A stretch of 64,000 bases of DNA from Nymphaea colorata. Lineage: Eukaryota; Streptophyta; Magnoliopsida; Nymphaeales; Nymphaeaceae. How positions within the stretch are numbered: position 1 is the stretch's first letter; every line of letters starts with the position of its first letter. The position numbers were made by a program, and so were the translations under genes. The DNA lies in contig NC_045147.1 in assembly GCF_008831285.2 (NCBI RefSeq), positions 23,584,981 through 23,648,980 of the forward strand, in the 5' to 3' direction. The notes beneath the pieces were generated by a model. It was not told the DNA's origin. It searched no databases and saw only the letters and a list, made by a program, of their open reading frames with translations. Below, one piece after another: positions 13,018 through 28,300 of the stretch.

Positions 13018-14456
13018 TCAGTATTATTACCATGTAACGCAACTGTTCTGTTGCGTGCCATCCGAAATAATTTCTATAATGGGGTTTCTCACTCTCTCTC
13101 TCTAGTCTCTCTCTCTCTCGCTTAATATATTAAAAAATATCACAATTAAATATGTGCATATCATAAATTGACATATATTATCTAGAAAATTAATGTGCAT
13201 AGACACAATATTTACGTGTAATATATGTATAAAGTATAATAACGGCCTATGCAAGTCGAACTAACAGTGTGTAGCTCTTGTTCATGCTCAGCTCATTTAA
13301 ATTAGGAATTATGAACGCCTTGAAACATGCTCATTAAGCTTCTATGGCAAGCACGAACGAGCATTTTCATAATCCGAGTCGGGCGGAAGCACAAGCAGCC
13401 TCTCTCACTTTCCGCCCTTCTGCCGTAGGATGGTCAATATAGTTTTGAATGCCAAGTTCTTCAATTGTGAATATGAATTGACTGTCTTTGTAAATATCTA
13501 AAACAAATATACATTCTTATATTCGACTGGCTGGTAGATCTAGCATACCAGAAATAAATACATCTCTATATGTCGAACTGTTAACAAATTGTTCTCAATA
13601 AAACCAAATTTACGAAAATTATTTTTTGCAAAAGAGGAGTATGCTGTTTCACGTGTGCATTGGTCTATATCGATTCACTGCTGGTGTGCATTAGTGCGTT
13701 TGCACTTGAAAAAACAAAAGAAATTTGTGCCTCTCTTGGATCAAACCAACCGGGTTTGAATTGGATCATGTTAGTTCCAATTCCAAACCGGAGAATCAAA
13801 TAATAAGCTCTTGGAACTGGATATATAACGTTATTGACAGCGTTAATGTGAAATTGAAGCCATATAATTGGCCCAATTCTGTATCGGCCAACATTTGAAT
13901 GAACCAGTTACAACTTTTGTTACTTTAAAATGGCACAATGCAAACCATTCTTGCCGATGCATATAATATAATATACATTCCGTTGTGTAATATAATATAA
14001 TGCAATATAAGTTTTTTCTGGCAAATTTTAGTTAATTCAGCTGAATCGCTGAATGGATTGACTCGCTCTATGGCTAACCTGGTCGATTCGATTCAATTTT
14101 AGGATATGATTCCTATGAAAAAGAAGAAAAACATGAAGCTTGCAAGAGTTGGATCTAGTAAAGAAGCCGAGATTGATCCACATAATGTATAAGACCCGAC
14201 TTATAATCGTGTATGGTTTGACAAATCTGAATCCAATATGCTTGCCCTTTCACATCTTACATCCGAGCATGAGTGCACGTAAAGTTTGGATTTCTAAGCT
14301 GGTCAGATTTGGATCTGATTATCATCCCAACCCAAATATGGATCTAATTGTTTTCTGGGTTCGACCCCGGTACCCGCACGACTGAAAGCCCTACCCGTGG
14401 TCATCAGCCATCACCTCGGCGAGGTAGGCATTAGATCGGCGATTTTGTCATTTTCT
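13018..14456. other. Intergenic between the E2 and eL18 genes
   Basis: AT-rich spacer with interrupted (CT)n runs at 13090-13121, soon after the E2 stop codon and probably in its 3' untranslated region. No coding frame was recognised. The right end forms the promoter of the eL18 gene. Confidence 0.6.
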
Positions 14457-14514
14457 TATAAATACGAAACCCTAACCTGAAGTCTTATTTGTTATCTCTC
14501 TCTCTCTCTCTCCC
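14457..14514 (+). promoter_or_regulatory. eL18 promoter: TATA box, telo-box and CT-rich leader
   Basis: TATAAATA (14457-14464) is followed at once by a telo-box, AAACCCTAA (14467-14475). About 20 bp later comes a pure CT tract (about 14496-14513). Telo-boxes and pyrimidine-rich leaders are hallmarks of plant ribosomal-protein and translation-factor genes. The ATG follows at 14537, leaving a leader of only a few tens of bases. The exact transcription start is not visible. Confidence 0.75.
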
Positions 14515-14536
14515 TGTAATTCGGCACTCATCCGCC

Positions 14537-17305
<2,769 letters not shown>

Positions 17306-19241
17306 GAGCTTACCTGCTGGAGTTGTCTTGTTGCTGGGATTTGCTTTAGGATATCGAAGGCAGTGTTCTTTTATGAAAATTTTACTTTACTTTTTGTGGC
17401 TACGAAACTATTTATGAGAATGAGCAAAAACCATAATTGGGATTTTTGGACTGGAAAGATATGTATCTGGTTATTTGATTTTATCCCTGGTTTTCATTAT
17501 GTTACTGGATTATCAATTAGGGGTTGCAGGGCAAATAATCAAACTCGAGGATTTTCAATGTCATTTCGGCTTTCTGGCTTCTAGAAGTTCGGTGGGAGTA
17601 CGCAGGAATGGACCTAGCGTGCAGTTCCATCAGTAATTTCTTCTTGTTATTTAGAAAAGAGACCATAGTGGAAGTGAATTTTAATCTCACAAGAAAATCA
17701 ATCGTGTATCAGTTAATTGTCACTGCTGCAAATTATTCATCCATGAGATGAACGGCACCAAGAAGTACCATAATTTGCTACTGAGGTGTAGATATTCATC
17801 TGGGGTGCGGTGGTTGTGAAAAGGAAAAATGTTGGTCCATTGATTGGTCAGGTTGGCCGAATCATGGTATTTGTGAGGGGTCTGGTCTGTATTGCTCCGT
17901 CTGCGCTCCTTTAAATGGTGGCGTAAAAGGTACGGTGGATTTGTGTTTGCTTCTTCTGTCTTGAGGCGGTAGAGATAGACCTGCATTTGCTCAGGGAATT
18001 GTTGAGACCAGCCACGAACGTGTTTCCAAGAGAGTTGTGGAATCAGGTAATGTAACCGAAGGTAGTCGTGTGAGGCAGTTGGGTTCCAAAAAGGATATGT
18101 GGACAGGACCATGTACAAAGCGCTTTAGAAATCTTAGTGTCCGAGGATGGTATGTAAACGTAACCTGCACAACTAATTTGATCAAAAGCCCTTCTTCACG
18201 TGACATGTCGTGAAGCAACCAAATGATTTTCTAAATCACATAAATTTAGCAGTTTGGTGATTGTTGAAACCTCAAGTTCTATTAGATACTGTACAACACA
18301 TAAATCACATGTATTTGATTAAAACAACCTAAGAAAGTTTGACGCTTGAGAACTACTGTTGGAAAGACTTATACTAAATCATGTTAAGGACCTTCTGAGA
18401 ATGTAAATCAGTAAGAACTTTAATTTTTGTGTGGTTCCCGTCTGCCAAGTACCCGTTTCGATTGGGGATGTGCTTCAAAATTCAAAATTTTCATGTTACA
18501 AGAGGTGAGAACGGAAATGGGTCAGATCTGGCAGGGAGCTTTCTGTCGTGGTTTGGTAGATTCAATTCTAATCCAGGCTAAGTATTTAGCTCTTTCAAGT
18601 CTGTCGCACATTCTCATCCCTGTGTTCTTCGACATGAATGAGCTATAGTGTGCTCAAGAAAAATTTACATTCTCATCCTCGACCTGTCTTCTTTATAATC
18701 GATAAAAGAAAATTCGCTGCTTTTGGTAAGGGTTACGCTTCCTATAAAGCTATCAAATAAGTGTATAAATAAACTGTTGTCCTGAAAACCAAAAAATGTT
18801 AGTTTAGATAGTAAGAACGTAATTTGGTTATAAGAGAAGTATTACAAACTGAGGCTAATATCTTTTGTTTTTTAAGTTAGCGGAAATTGCTTTCTGACAA
18901 TTTCCTGAAAAGTGGAAACCAATTTTTCATTTAATGTTATAGGTAAAGTCATAAGCTCCAAAACAAAAAGTTCCTAAAACTTAAGAATACGCGAACTTCA
19001 AAAGTTACGGCTTTTTAGTTTTTTCTGTACAACAAATATTTATGTACGACAAATAAGCGAGCATCTTAAGTTAAAGCCCTGTGACTCAATTACGAGCCGT
19101 TTCCACAAGGACGGAATCGGTATCGGTTGTGCAATCTTCTTCGTGTCCTCCTAGGCTCCTACAGTCCTACTGCTTGCTGGTTTCTGGAGGGAGCGCCACG
19201 GAACTCCCTCTCTGAAATTCTTTCGGGACCGAGGCGACGTT
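17306..19241. other. Intergenic between the eL18 and FAHD1-like genes
   Basis: The first few hundred bases are the likely 3' untranslated region of eL18. Several frames of 60-130 codons overlap at 17.7-18.2 kb on both strands, but none shows a known domain. From about 18.2 to 19.1 kb the DNA is AT-rich without recognised features. The leader of the next gene probably starts near 19.1 kb. Confidence 0.5.
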
Positions 19242-22200
19242 ATGGCAGCAAGCAATCTGATAAACCTAGGGACGAAGATCGTTGCTGTCGGCAGAAACTA
19301 CGTCGCTCATGCCAAAGAGCTCGGGAATGCTGTTCCGAAGGTCTGTCATCCAATTTAACATTACCCATTACCGCTTTTTCACGATGGTTTATTCGGTATG
19401 GGAAATGAAGTAATTCGTCTACGCACGGAAACTTCTTGTCCGGAGTTCGTAGGCTACAATTGAGCGAAGCAAGAGTGGTGTTTTTATGGCATGATATTTG
19501 ATGATCATGTGGGTACTCTGAAATCCATAAGAAAATCAAAAGGGACATCTAAGCTTCAAAATTTGGTTGACGATCAGTATTGACCTGTCAATTTTGCGAA
19601 AAGGGTCGAATACCCGAACCCTATAATTGTGTTCGGGTACATGGTGGTTGGAGGGCCTACCCGTTGTTGCAATTCTTCTATGCTTAGTTGGGGTTGCAAT
19701 GTAATTGGCGGCAGGAAAATGGGAAAAAGCCCATAAAGTTTTTAAGGGCGAATCTATAGCTAGTGAGTGGTTAGGACCTTACAATCATGCTTGTAGTGTT
19801 TAACTGTTTCAAGTTCTCTTTGTTTAGGAGCCGGTGCTGTTCTTAAAACCCACAACCTCTTATCTGCAAAACGGAGGCACCATTGAAGTTCCCCATCCTC
19901 TAGAGTCATTAGATCATGAAGTGGAGTTAGCAGTTGTTATTGGGAAGAAGGCTCGTGATGTTCCCCACGCAACAGCAATGGATCATGTGGCAGGTATACA
20001 AGTCCTGAACAGTCTAGCTTTGGCTGGACTGACCTGGTGCTTGGCTGGACTGACCTGGTGCTTGAGTCCAGCACTTTGTATCGACTCCTTGCTTTAGATC
20101 TTTTGCCTTGGCAATTTGGTGTACAAATGTCATACTTTCGCACTTGTACATTTATCTCCCGGGGTTTTGGTTTTTTACTATACAAGAATCTACTACTGTA
20201 TTGTATATTTTGTTAAACAACCATACTAATTATTGCGTTAAATTTTTTTTTTTTTTTGGTGCTTAATATGATATGATTTTTTGGGGCAAGTCTAAGGTTA
20301 ATAGAGACTGCTGCTTACTTCCTCTTGATAAAGAAACAAGCAGTTCATGCTAGTTAGGCTTATCGATTTTTTTTTCCGTCACTTGCTCACTTGGTAGTCG
20401 CTTGAAATCTAAGATATACTTACAGAACGATTGCCCCTTTGGTCAATCTTTCAGGTTATGCTCTTGCTTTAGACATGACTGCAAGGGAGATACAATCTTC
20501 TGCAAAGGTACATGAAATCATTGCTTCTTACATGACATATGCACCTAATTGGGTTTTCTTGTTTGATGAACTTCTCTGTTACTGAAGTAGTCAGAAGATG
20601 CACCGTGGCGCCATATTTGGTCGCATCTTTTTCATGATCATCTCTCAATTCCTTTTCTTTCTGGTTTAAAATCTATGATGTTTTTTTGCCTCCATGATCA
20701 TGGAGGTTTTCTATGATGAGGCATTTTCCATTAATTTTTCCTTTTCTTTCTTTGTTTGAGATGTACTTGATGGTAATATATTAACTATTAAGTATTAGCT
20801 ATGTTGCTGATGGAGGATTATCACAGATTCACAGCGACGAAGTCTGCAAACATGTGTATTGATGAAACTAATTTTCATTTTGCTACGCAAACTTCATGCG
20901 CAGAATGATGGGTTTTCTTGTTTGATGAACTTCTCTGTTACTGAAGATGCACAGTGGCGCCATATTTGGTCGCATCATTTTCATGATCATCTCTCCATTC
21001 CTTTTCTTTTCTGGTTTAAATCCTATGATGTTTTTTTTGCCTCCAAGATCATGGAGGTTTTCTATGATGAGGCATTTTCCATTAATTTTTCCTTTTCTTC
21101 CTTTGTTTGAGATGAACTTGATGGTAATATATTAACTATTAAGTACTAGCTATGTCAGCCTATGTTGCTGATGGAGGATTATCACAGATTCACAGTGACG
21201 AAGTCTGCAAACGTGTGTATTGATGAAACTAATTTTCATTTTGCTAGGCAACCTTCATGCGCAGAATGATAATTTGTTGCCTTAACATCCTTCTCACCTC
21301 TTTTATTTTTTATGCTTCGATTTAACAATACTGAAGTATGCCATAATTGGATTGTTGTGATTTTCCTGTTTCTTGAGCCAGGGGACTATATTTTCAGTTG
21401 TGCACTATACAAATTACTTTTTGTTGTTCTTGTTATTTATATTATTCATTTTTATCCCTTGGCACTTGGCAGGCTTCAGGACTTCCTTGGACAGTTGCTA
21501 AAGGGCAGGACACCTTTACTCCAATCAGTTCCATGGTAAAAAGTTTTATTGCATTGGCTTCACTGTGTTGATTTCAGGTTTGCTGCTTCTATGGTTTTAT
21601 TTTATATGTTTATGCAGAGATAATCAATTGATCTGAGAATTTGTTCCATGAACAGTCAATTGCTATTTAGATGTCAATGGTACATCCTGATCACAACGAA
21701 ATAGTACATAACATGGAAAGCATTCAAAATTTCTTCATTTCTTTTACAATAGCAAGTTCAGAGATATATGTGTATGCTTTCATTTCCAATCCGTTTAATC
21801 AAAATCCTCATATATGAAACAGGATGTTGGATAGTCTGTCTCATGCAATTCAGACTGTTCAATGCAGATAGAGAGCAATGAATCTACTAAATTGCAGGAG
21901 ACGAGCTGTCCAGCTTGTAGATGAGTTTGCATTTTGTAATCTGAATGTCTGGCTCTAAGAATTATGACCTGTTCAGTTGACTTGAAGATGTTCAACCCTG
22001 AAGGTGGCTGGGGGCAATATACTCTGAGTTGGCAAATTTTCTGATCCTATGCCAATTGGACCAGTTCTAGATAGCACTTATTTTTAGTATGGCCCATTCT
22101 AGAAGGTTGTTTCCAAGCATTTCTGAAAACCTTAACTAGCAGTTTTCCTAGAATTGCATATTTGAGTGATATATAGTTTGCTTGCATGAGGCTATTTTCC

Positions 22201-23142
22201 GTACTTAAATTGTAAGTGGGACTTGACTAGATGCTGTTATAGTGGTACCTCAAGGTTCGGATACTAGGTGCTTGCATGCATCATATCACTGCAACCGTGT
22301 ACCTGTTTAGTTTATATTTTATAAGATAACATTTCTTTATGTTATGCCAATACCATAAAGGACAAATCACTTTCATTGTTTATGCATTTTTCTGGTTGGT
22401 CAGGCCATATAGATGTGATTAGATGGTTTTGGATCATGTGATTGTGACCATCATAATTTTCAGCCTGTTGAGATGAGTACTTGGCAGTCAGCAATTCTAT
22501 AATTTCTTGATTGAACTGTCTAGTTCAAGATGAAGTTAACTTCATGTAATCCTAGTCCTACTTAATGTTCATCCAAGTTTCGGTATCTTCTCATAGCCTC
22601 TCTTCAATGTTGATAGCTACCCAAAGCTGCAGTAGAGGACCCTCAAAACTTGGAGCTATGGTTGAAGGTAGTATTCCATGTGTCTTCATATTCTTTTGAC
22701 ATCATTTTCACGTCTGTTACTATTAATAGCCTAGATGTTTTATAATTTTCCTTCACCAGTTCACCTTATATTTGTTTGGAATGCCTTTGACGTTGTTGCT
22801 TAGGTAGATAATGAATTAAAACAAAAGGGTTCAACAAAGGATATGATCTTCAAGATCCCATTTCTTATAAGCCACATAAGCTCCTTGATGACGCTTCTTG
22901 AAGGAGATGTCATACTGACTGGTACTATTCCTTCTTTTGATATCATATATGCTTGTGTGGTACAGTAGTTTTAGAATTTGTACTTATCCTCGTAAACAAA
23001 AATTTGTGAATAAATTTGATTGTGAGCAGGCACTCCTGAAGGTGTTGGTCCTGTCAAAGTAGGTCAGAGAATCAGTGCAGGCATAACTGGCTTTACTGAT
23101 GTTCAGTTCAATGTTCAGAGACGCCCAAAGGTAATTGATTGA
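19242..23142 (+). CDS. FAHD1: FAHD1-like fumarylacetoacetate hydrolase-family protein (acylpyruvase type)
   Basis: A small FAH-fold enzyme of the acylpyruvase/oxaloacetate decarboxylase type. In animals the relative FAHD1 acts in mitochondria; plant orthologues are poorly characterised. Exons: 19242-19340, 19828-19993, 20455-20507, 21473-21535, 22617-22667, 22804-22921, 23030-23142. Phases agree and give 220 residues, the family norm. Visible signatures are GTKIVAVGRNYVAHAKELGN, the metal-binding acids Glu64 and Glu66 (HEVELAVVIG) and Asp95 (YALALDMTARE), KGQDTFTPIS, and the C-terminal LTGTPEGVGPVKVGQ motif. The start is the first ATG in the family-consistent frame, and the short N-terminus shows no strong targeting peptide. 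The stop at 23140-23142 overlaps a possible donor (AAG|GTAATT), so an alternative C-terminus is conceivable. Substrate cannot be read from the sequence. Confidence 0.93.
20551..21270 (+). repeat. 359-bp tandem duplication in intron 3 of the FAHD1-like gene
   Basis: The block 20551-20909 is repeated at 20910 to about 21269. Shared landmarks are GGGTTTTCTTGTTTGATGAA, GTGGCGCCATATTTGGTCGC, GATGAGGCATTTTCCATTAA and CTTCATGCGCAGAATGAT. A few small indels separate the copies. Neither copy is coding, although short frames appear by chance in both. Confidence 0.92.
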
Positions 23143-24390
23143 TGGTATAAAGAAGTCAGTAAGATGATCAAGAAATAAATGCCTGTACTAGCGCTACCAT
23201 CCAGTGCAGGGTGAAGAACACGATAGACATCATCAACTGCACGAGCTGGTTGCACGGTTCGGATTGGACGTTGATGGAAGATTCTTATATTTTACTCATG
23301 CTATCATGCTCTAGTTGTGCTCCAAAACGGATTCCGTGCACTATTTGGTTCGAACAGTTTTCTGAATCAATAGAGAAGTCTCTGTTGTGGACGTTCATGC
23401 TGTATCATTGTATCAATGAGTTCAAGTTCATCGTCGACTAAGGGACTCCCTGAAATTTGCTTCCACAAACACGGAACTGTAAAGGAGGGCATACCCTGCA
23501 TGTCAGTGGTGTGGTTCTTAACAATATGAATATGGATTCTAACATTACCGCAGAAATTGCCCGAGATCATGTTGATTTGAGAGACAAATTATAAATCTGA
23601 ACACATGATAAGGTCCTATCGAAGTGAAATTTTAATGTCAGAAAGCTCTTTAATTCATTAATTACAACTTATATTGCAAAATTGCAGTATTGCCTTTAAT
23701 GCGACGAAATGGGAATTAGATTAAAATAAACGGGTGGCAAGATATCACCGAACATACAAAAAGACGAGTACTGTCTTTGATGTTTCAGAGTACTCCACTC
23801 TGGTACAAAGTGGCCTCAACCTCGTGAAATTTACGGAGGGAGCAAAGTCCCTAACTTTTGAAAACATAATTTTAATATATAACTACTGTAGGTGCTCGAG
23901 AAGAATGCAATGAGTGTAAATTAAAGATGCGGGTGAGTTTCAATCCTATAAATCTTAGGCTTGAGCTGTTTTGGTTGCTCTCTCAAGGCTTGGTGTAAAT
24001 GCGCTCTTATAGCAAGAGAATAATATTCAAATTTGATAACGTAGACGTGCTTATGCGAATTTTTTTAAAAGTGCTTGCCTTTTATTTTTCGTCTGGACGC
24101 TTTGGTTACGTAGGCCCAAGAATAGATTTTGCCGAGCAGGCTACATGGAAAGCCCGTAAGAGGGGGCGTGAGGGGCACCCCATTGTGTTGACACGAGGAG
24201 TTGCCTGTGAACGAACTCGCATTTGAAGTTCCACAGGTATAAAAATGAGCCCCTGATCTGTCGGTGAAAGTTACGAAAGTAATGACTACTGGCTCAAGCA
24301 AATCGTTTTTCATTTGAGCCCCTGATCTCCATTAATGTCTTTACGTCAGCAGTCACAAAGACTATTATACATTGTGGTTACAATAACCGA
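23143..24390. other. Downstream flank of the FAHD1-like gene
   Basis: Contains the probable 3' untranslated region and then AT-rich spacer. An acceptor-like GTGCAG at 23204-23209 could join in frame to the donor at 23131 (see findings). No other gene was recognised. Confidence 0.5.
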
Positions 24391-24470
24391 TAGACAAGAG
24401 ATAACCACGTGTATAACAGGTTACAGAATATAGACAAGAGATAACCACGTGTATAACTGGTTACAGAATA
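24391..24470 (+). repeat. Two-copy 40-bp tandem repeat, each copy with a G-box
   Basis: Two copies (24391-24430 and 24431-24470) of a 40-bp unit differ at one position. Each contains AACCACGTGTATAAC, which carries the CACGTG core bound by bZIP and bHLH factors. No gene start is close enough to assign the repeat to a promoter. Confidence 0.93.
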
Positions 24471-24483
24471 GTGACACATGTAT

Positions 24484-24566
24484 TGAACCAACACATGTTA
24501 ATCTATCACAGCACTGAACTAACACATGTTAAACTATTACAGAATTGAACTAACACATGTTCTTAT
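24484..24566 (+). repeat. 31-bp minisatellite, about 2.6 copies
   Basis: Units start at 24484, 24515 and 24546, each opening TGAAC(C/T)AACACATGTT. The palindrome AACACATGTT recurs in every copy. It follows the G-box repeat after only 13 bp. Confidence 0.88.
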
Positions 24567-25359
24567 CTAAACCACTCATCTGAACTGTTCAACTTATCAG
24601 TCGGCACAAGTGCATGGGTTATGCTCAACCCACGGGGTCACCATGTCATCGAGAATACTACACTTTCAGTTGAGAAGGTTGCAGGTACGTTGTACAAAGT
24701 ATCAAACCACATAGGCCATTTTTTTCCAATTACCTTCTGTCTGGAACTAGACATCGAAGCAAACATATTATTTCCACACCGATATCACGGCTGGGCAGGC
24801 CATCAAACTCTTTGATTTGACATAAGGACTTCCGACAATTGCATGTGCTCAAAAGACGATCTTGCTACAAGCTTCCGGAAGAAATAACAGTTTGAAAAGT
24901 AAATACATGATGTATGTTCATGTCATTTATTCTAAATGGCCAGGCAACCTGTTAATAACGCTGCCTCGTTTTGATGCATCTTTCTATTCATTGAAAATGA
25001 TCCTGGAAATGAAGGAAACTTTCTAAATGCAGCATGAATAGTGAACAAACGACGTCTGCATTGGTCAAATGAGTAGTAGTTTCATCAAAACGATAGAAGA
25101 CAAACTGATCAGCTTCCATTATGTAATTGGCTTTGAGGGTCACATCTGACAAATTTGCCGACATCACATTTCCTTTTCTTGCCCATATGAGAGAAAAATT
25201 AAACACTTTTACCGTAATATATTATGGGAAACGCATGCTTCTCATTAACTAAACAACCAGGTGATCAAACAACACTTGAACAGAACTCACATTTCAGTGC
25301 AGTGAACACGTTTGACCACTCTAAGTGGAGATTGGAGGTAAATAAAACTGAGAAGCAAA
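24567..25359. other. Intergenic, 3' flank of epoxide hydrolase gene 1
   Basis: No gene recognised. The right end is the 3' untranslated region of the minus-strand epoxide hydrolase that stops at 25360. Confidence 0.5.
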
Positions 25360-28300
25360 TCAGAACCTCTTGATGAAGTCCAGAATATGATGGCTGATCT
25401 CATGTGGCCTTTCCTGATTAATAAAATGCCCTGCTCCATTGACCACAATGATGTCATGTAAAAATGGAACGTCAGATTTGAAGCCCCCCTTGTGAATATA
25501 ATCCTTCGCGCCGGGTGCATTATACACCATGTCCAGTTCTCCGACAATAAACTTAGTCGGTATGGTAATTTTTGCCCCTGACCATGGTGCTAAAAGCTCC
25601 CAGTTTCTGTAACAAGCATTGCACAGTCACAAACACTGGAGGAAAGAGGAGGGCATGGGAGACATAGGTGAAAGGTGAACAAAAACTACAGATCACAGAA
25701 TAATTAATCTTGGTTCACGTTTGAAAACACTTTGATTGCCAAATCATCCCCAGGTTGAACAAAAGACGAAAAATCAAACAACAAAAAAATCACAAGAAAC
25801 ACTTATGCCAAGTTCTTAAGAAAATGGTAGGACATAAATCATGCATCATCATGATCTTGCAGCCTAAGAAATCATAGGTGCTTTCCCGTGTCTTGTTTCC
25901 CATATGTCCTTTTCAGGTATACTGACCACTTTTCAAGTCTACGGTTATTGATAAGCATGCCACAAACTAAAAAGACGAGGAAAATCTTATCCAGAAACAG
26001 GGTCCAAATTAACTTTTGATAGCCAGGGATAGTTTCCTCAACTTGTCAACATGTTGTTTTAATTTGTGGGCGGTAGACAAAATTATTTTATTCAATGAGA
26101 TCTGTAAATCCGTAATTTTCTTGTCCTTGTATTCTTCAGGTTAGCTCGTACAAACATTCATTTCTCTTGATTCTTGATCTCCAGAAGCTCCACTAGTTGT
26201 CCATGGGACTTAAAGCTAGGAGCATGCTCACTTTCACAGTAAATGCATTTGTTATGCTAAATGCACGCAGTATCATTTAATACACATTCTTTGTCGCAAG
26301 TTCACATTACAGAAGCAAATCTTTCAACAAGATGACATAACAAAGTGCGGGCCCCCATGTACTGCACCAGTTTGGCAGGATGCTTTGCTCTACACACAGG
26401 GATTCAGCAAAGATTTCCCAGACATAGGGCTGTCATCAGGGAGGTATTTTTCTATAAAAAAAAATTAATCCGCAAGGTACTATTCCTGCATTTTGTCAGG
26501 TGAAGAAATGAAAGCCCAAAGCCAACCCACGTAATTGAAAGAACAACTAGAGCATTTTTCACACTTGTAATACATAAAAATCCACAAGCTGATCAAATCA
26601 GATCAGATATCCAGAACCCCTTCTGCATATTACTCAGGTTAGATCAAGGTCAATGTAAATATATTCCACACCCCATATTTCACATGGATAGGTCAAAATT
26701 TTGCACGGCTTGGTTGGATGGTGCTTATAGAATAAGTCCATACGGCAAGAGAATAACCTTCAAGGATCTCATATTCTTCCTACAACTCCAGAACATTCAG
26801 CTTCCTGAAACCAGTCCAAGTTCCTTTCACTTTGATGTTTAGATATACTACGTAATCCATCCATTTTGCTATGAAGTATGAACCAATCAATCTTAAAAAA
26901 TGGCAGATATTGACACACACATGTTGTGTCTCTAGTATAATCCTTATTACTGCAGATTAGAGAACATAACGATGAGCTTCACGTGTAATTCTAGGTAAGG
27001 TTTCCAAACTTGCCTCCTAGCCCGCTACAAGATGGCAGTGATACGGCATAGCAATCATTCGATGTCCAATGCTCCAGTTACCTTTTTCCTGTCTTATACA
27101 GGTTATAATGCAGTCCTCACAGACAACGCTTTTATAAGCATTTGAATAATTATTTGTTAAACAAAGTTCTGTGCACTTTCTGTTTTCTGTGGTAGTGAAG
27201 AGCGTTAAACAAGCTAATCTGTAGCCACATCCTAATTCGTGATGTTTGAACTTTGAACACTTCGAAACACATCGCAAGAAACTCAAGAGTGTTGGACAAA
27301 TACAGCTTCTTAGAAAAATGATTAACCAATATGTTTGAAGATCCCTATAAGGTGGAGTGAGTCTGTTATAAAGATGAAGTATCATATCATAGTGTAGAAA
27401 AATTGATACTGTGACTCTGGGAGTATACCCTCATGAAAAAGCAATTTATCATAGAACCAGCATCTGTTGCATTGCGACTAGGAGATTTTGGCAAACTAAA
27501 TGATGGAAAAAGCTTTATCTGTTAGACTGCCACTTAAAAGCAGCGTAAAACAAAATTTGAAGAAAAAATTTTCATATTAGAAACATCTCTTGTCAATATA
27601 AGCTGAAAATGGGTCACGTGTGAAGGTATGGGAAAAGAGAGATATGAATTACCGATTGAGATTGCGGTAATAGTTCAAACCACCAGTAAATCCACTTCTT
27701 TTGAACTTCTGTGCATAGTACTGCACGTCCTCCTCTGATAACCAATCAGGTAAGGACTGTGGAGATGGTGATACTTCCAAGGACGTTCCTGAAGGAGAAA
27801 TTGGAGGTGCTGGTGATCCTTCCAAGGACGTTCCTGAAGGAGAAATTGGAGGAGCTGGGTTGCGGTAAGTCAGAATGGACCTCATAGTTTTTTCAGTATC
27901 AGCAAACTCAGCTTCTGCTAGCCCAGGTTCCTGTCGCATATGAAATGTTGAATGAAAGAAAATCCACAGCAAAGAACCAGAATGCGAAGGCAAATAAACT
28001 TGAAAAAAAATATGGAAAAGATCACCGTCTTCAGCAATGACGAGGCATTTGGGATGAGATAGTCTATGACGTTGTGATGATGAACATGCTCATGAAGTTG
28101 ATAAAAGTAAAACAACAAAAGAGACTCATGAGCATGAAGACTAGATAACCTAGTTAAACACCGTTGCAGCTCAGGCTCCAGCAAGTCTAAGGAAAATGTG
28201 CTGGAGAGGAATATCAATGCAGTTCCATGGTAACTAGAGTTATTAAAAAACGATTGTTTCAATGGGCAAAATCCAACTTGAATCAAATTCAGGAAAAGAA

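Noticed and set aside
17960-18210. Open plus-strand stretch of about 80 codons, with a 132-codon minus-strand frame over it
   Set aside because: It has no start codon, no recognised domain and no splice partners. The two overlapping frames cannot both be real, and neither has support.
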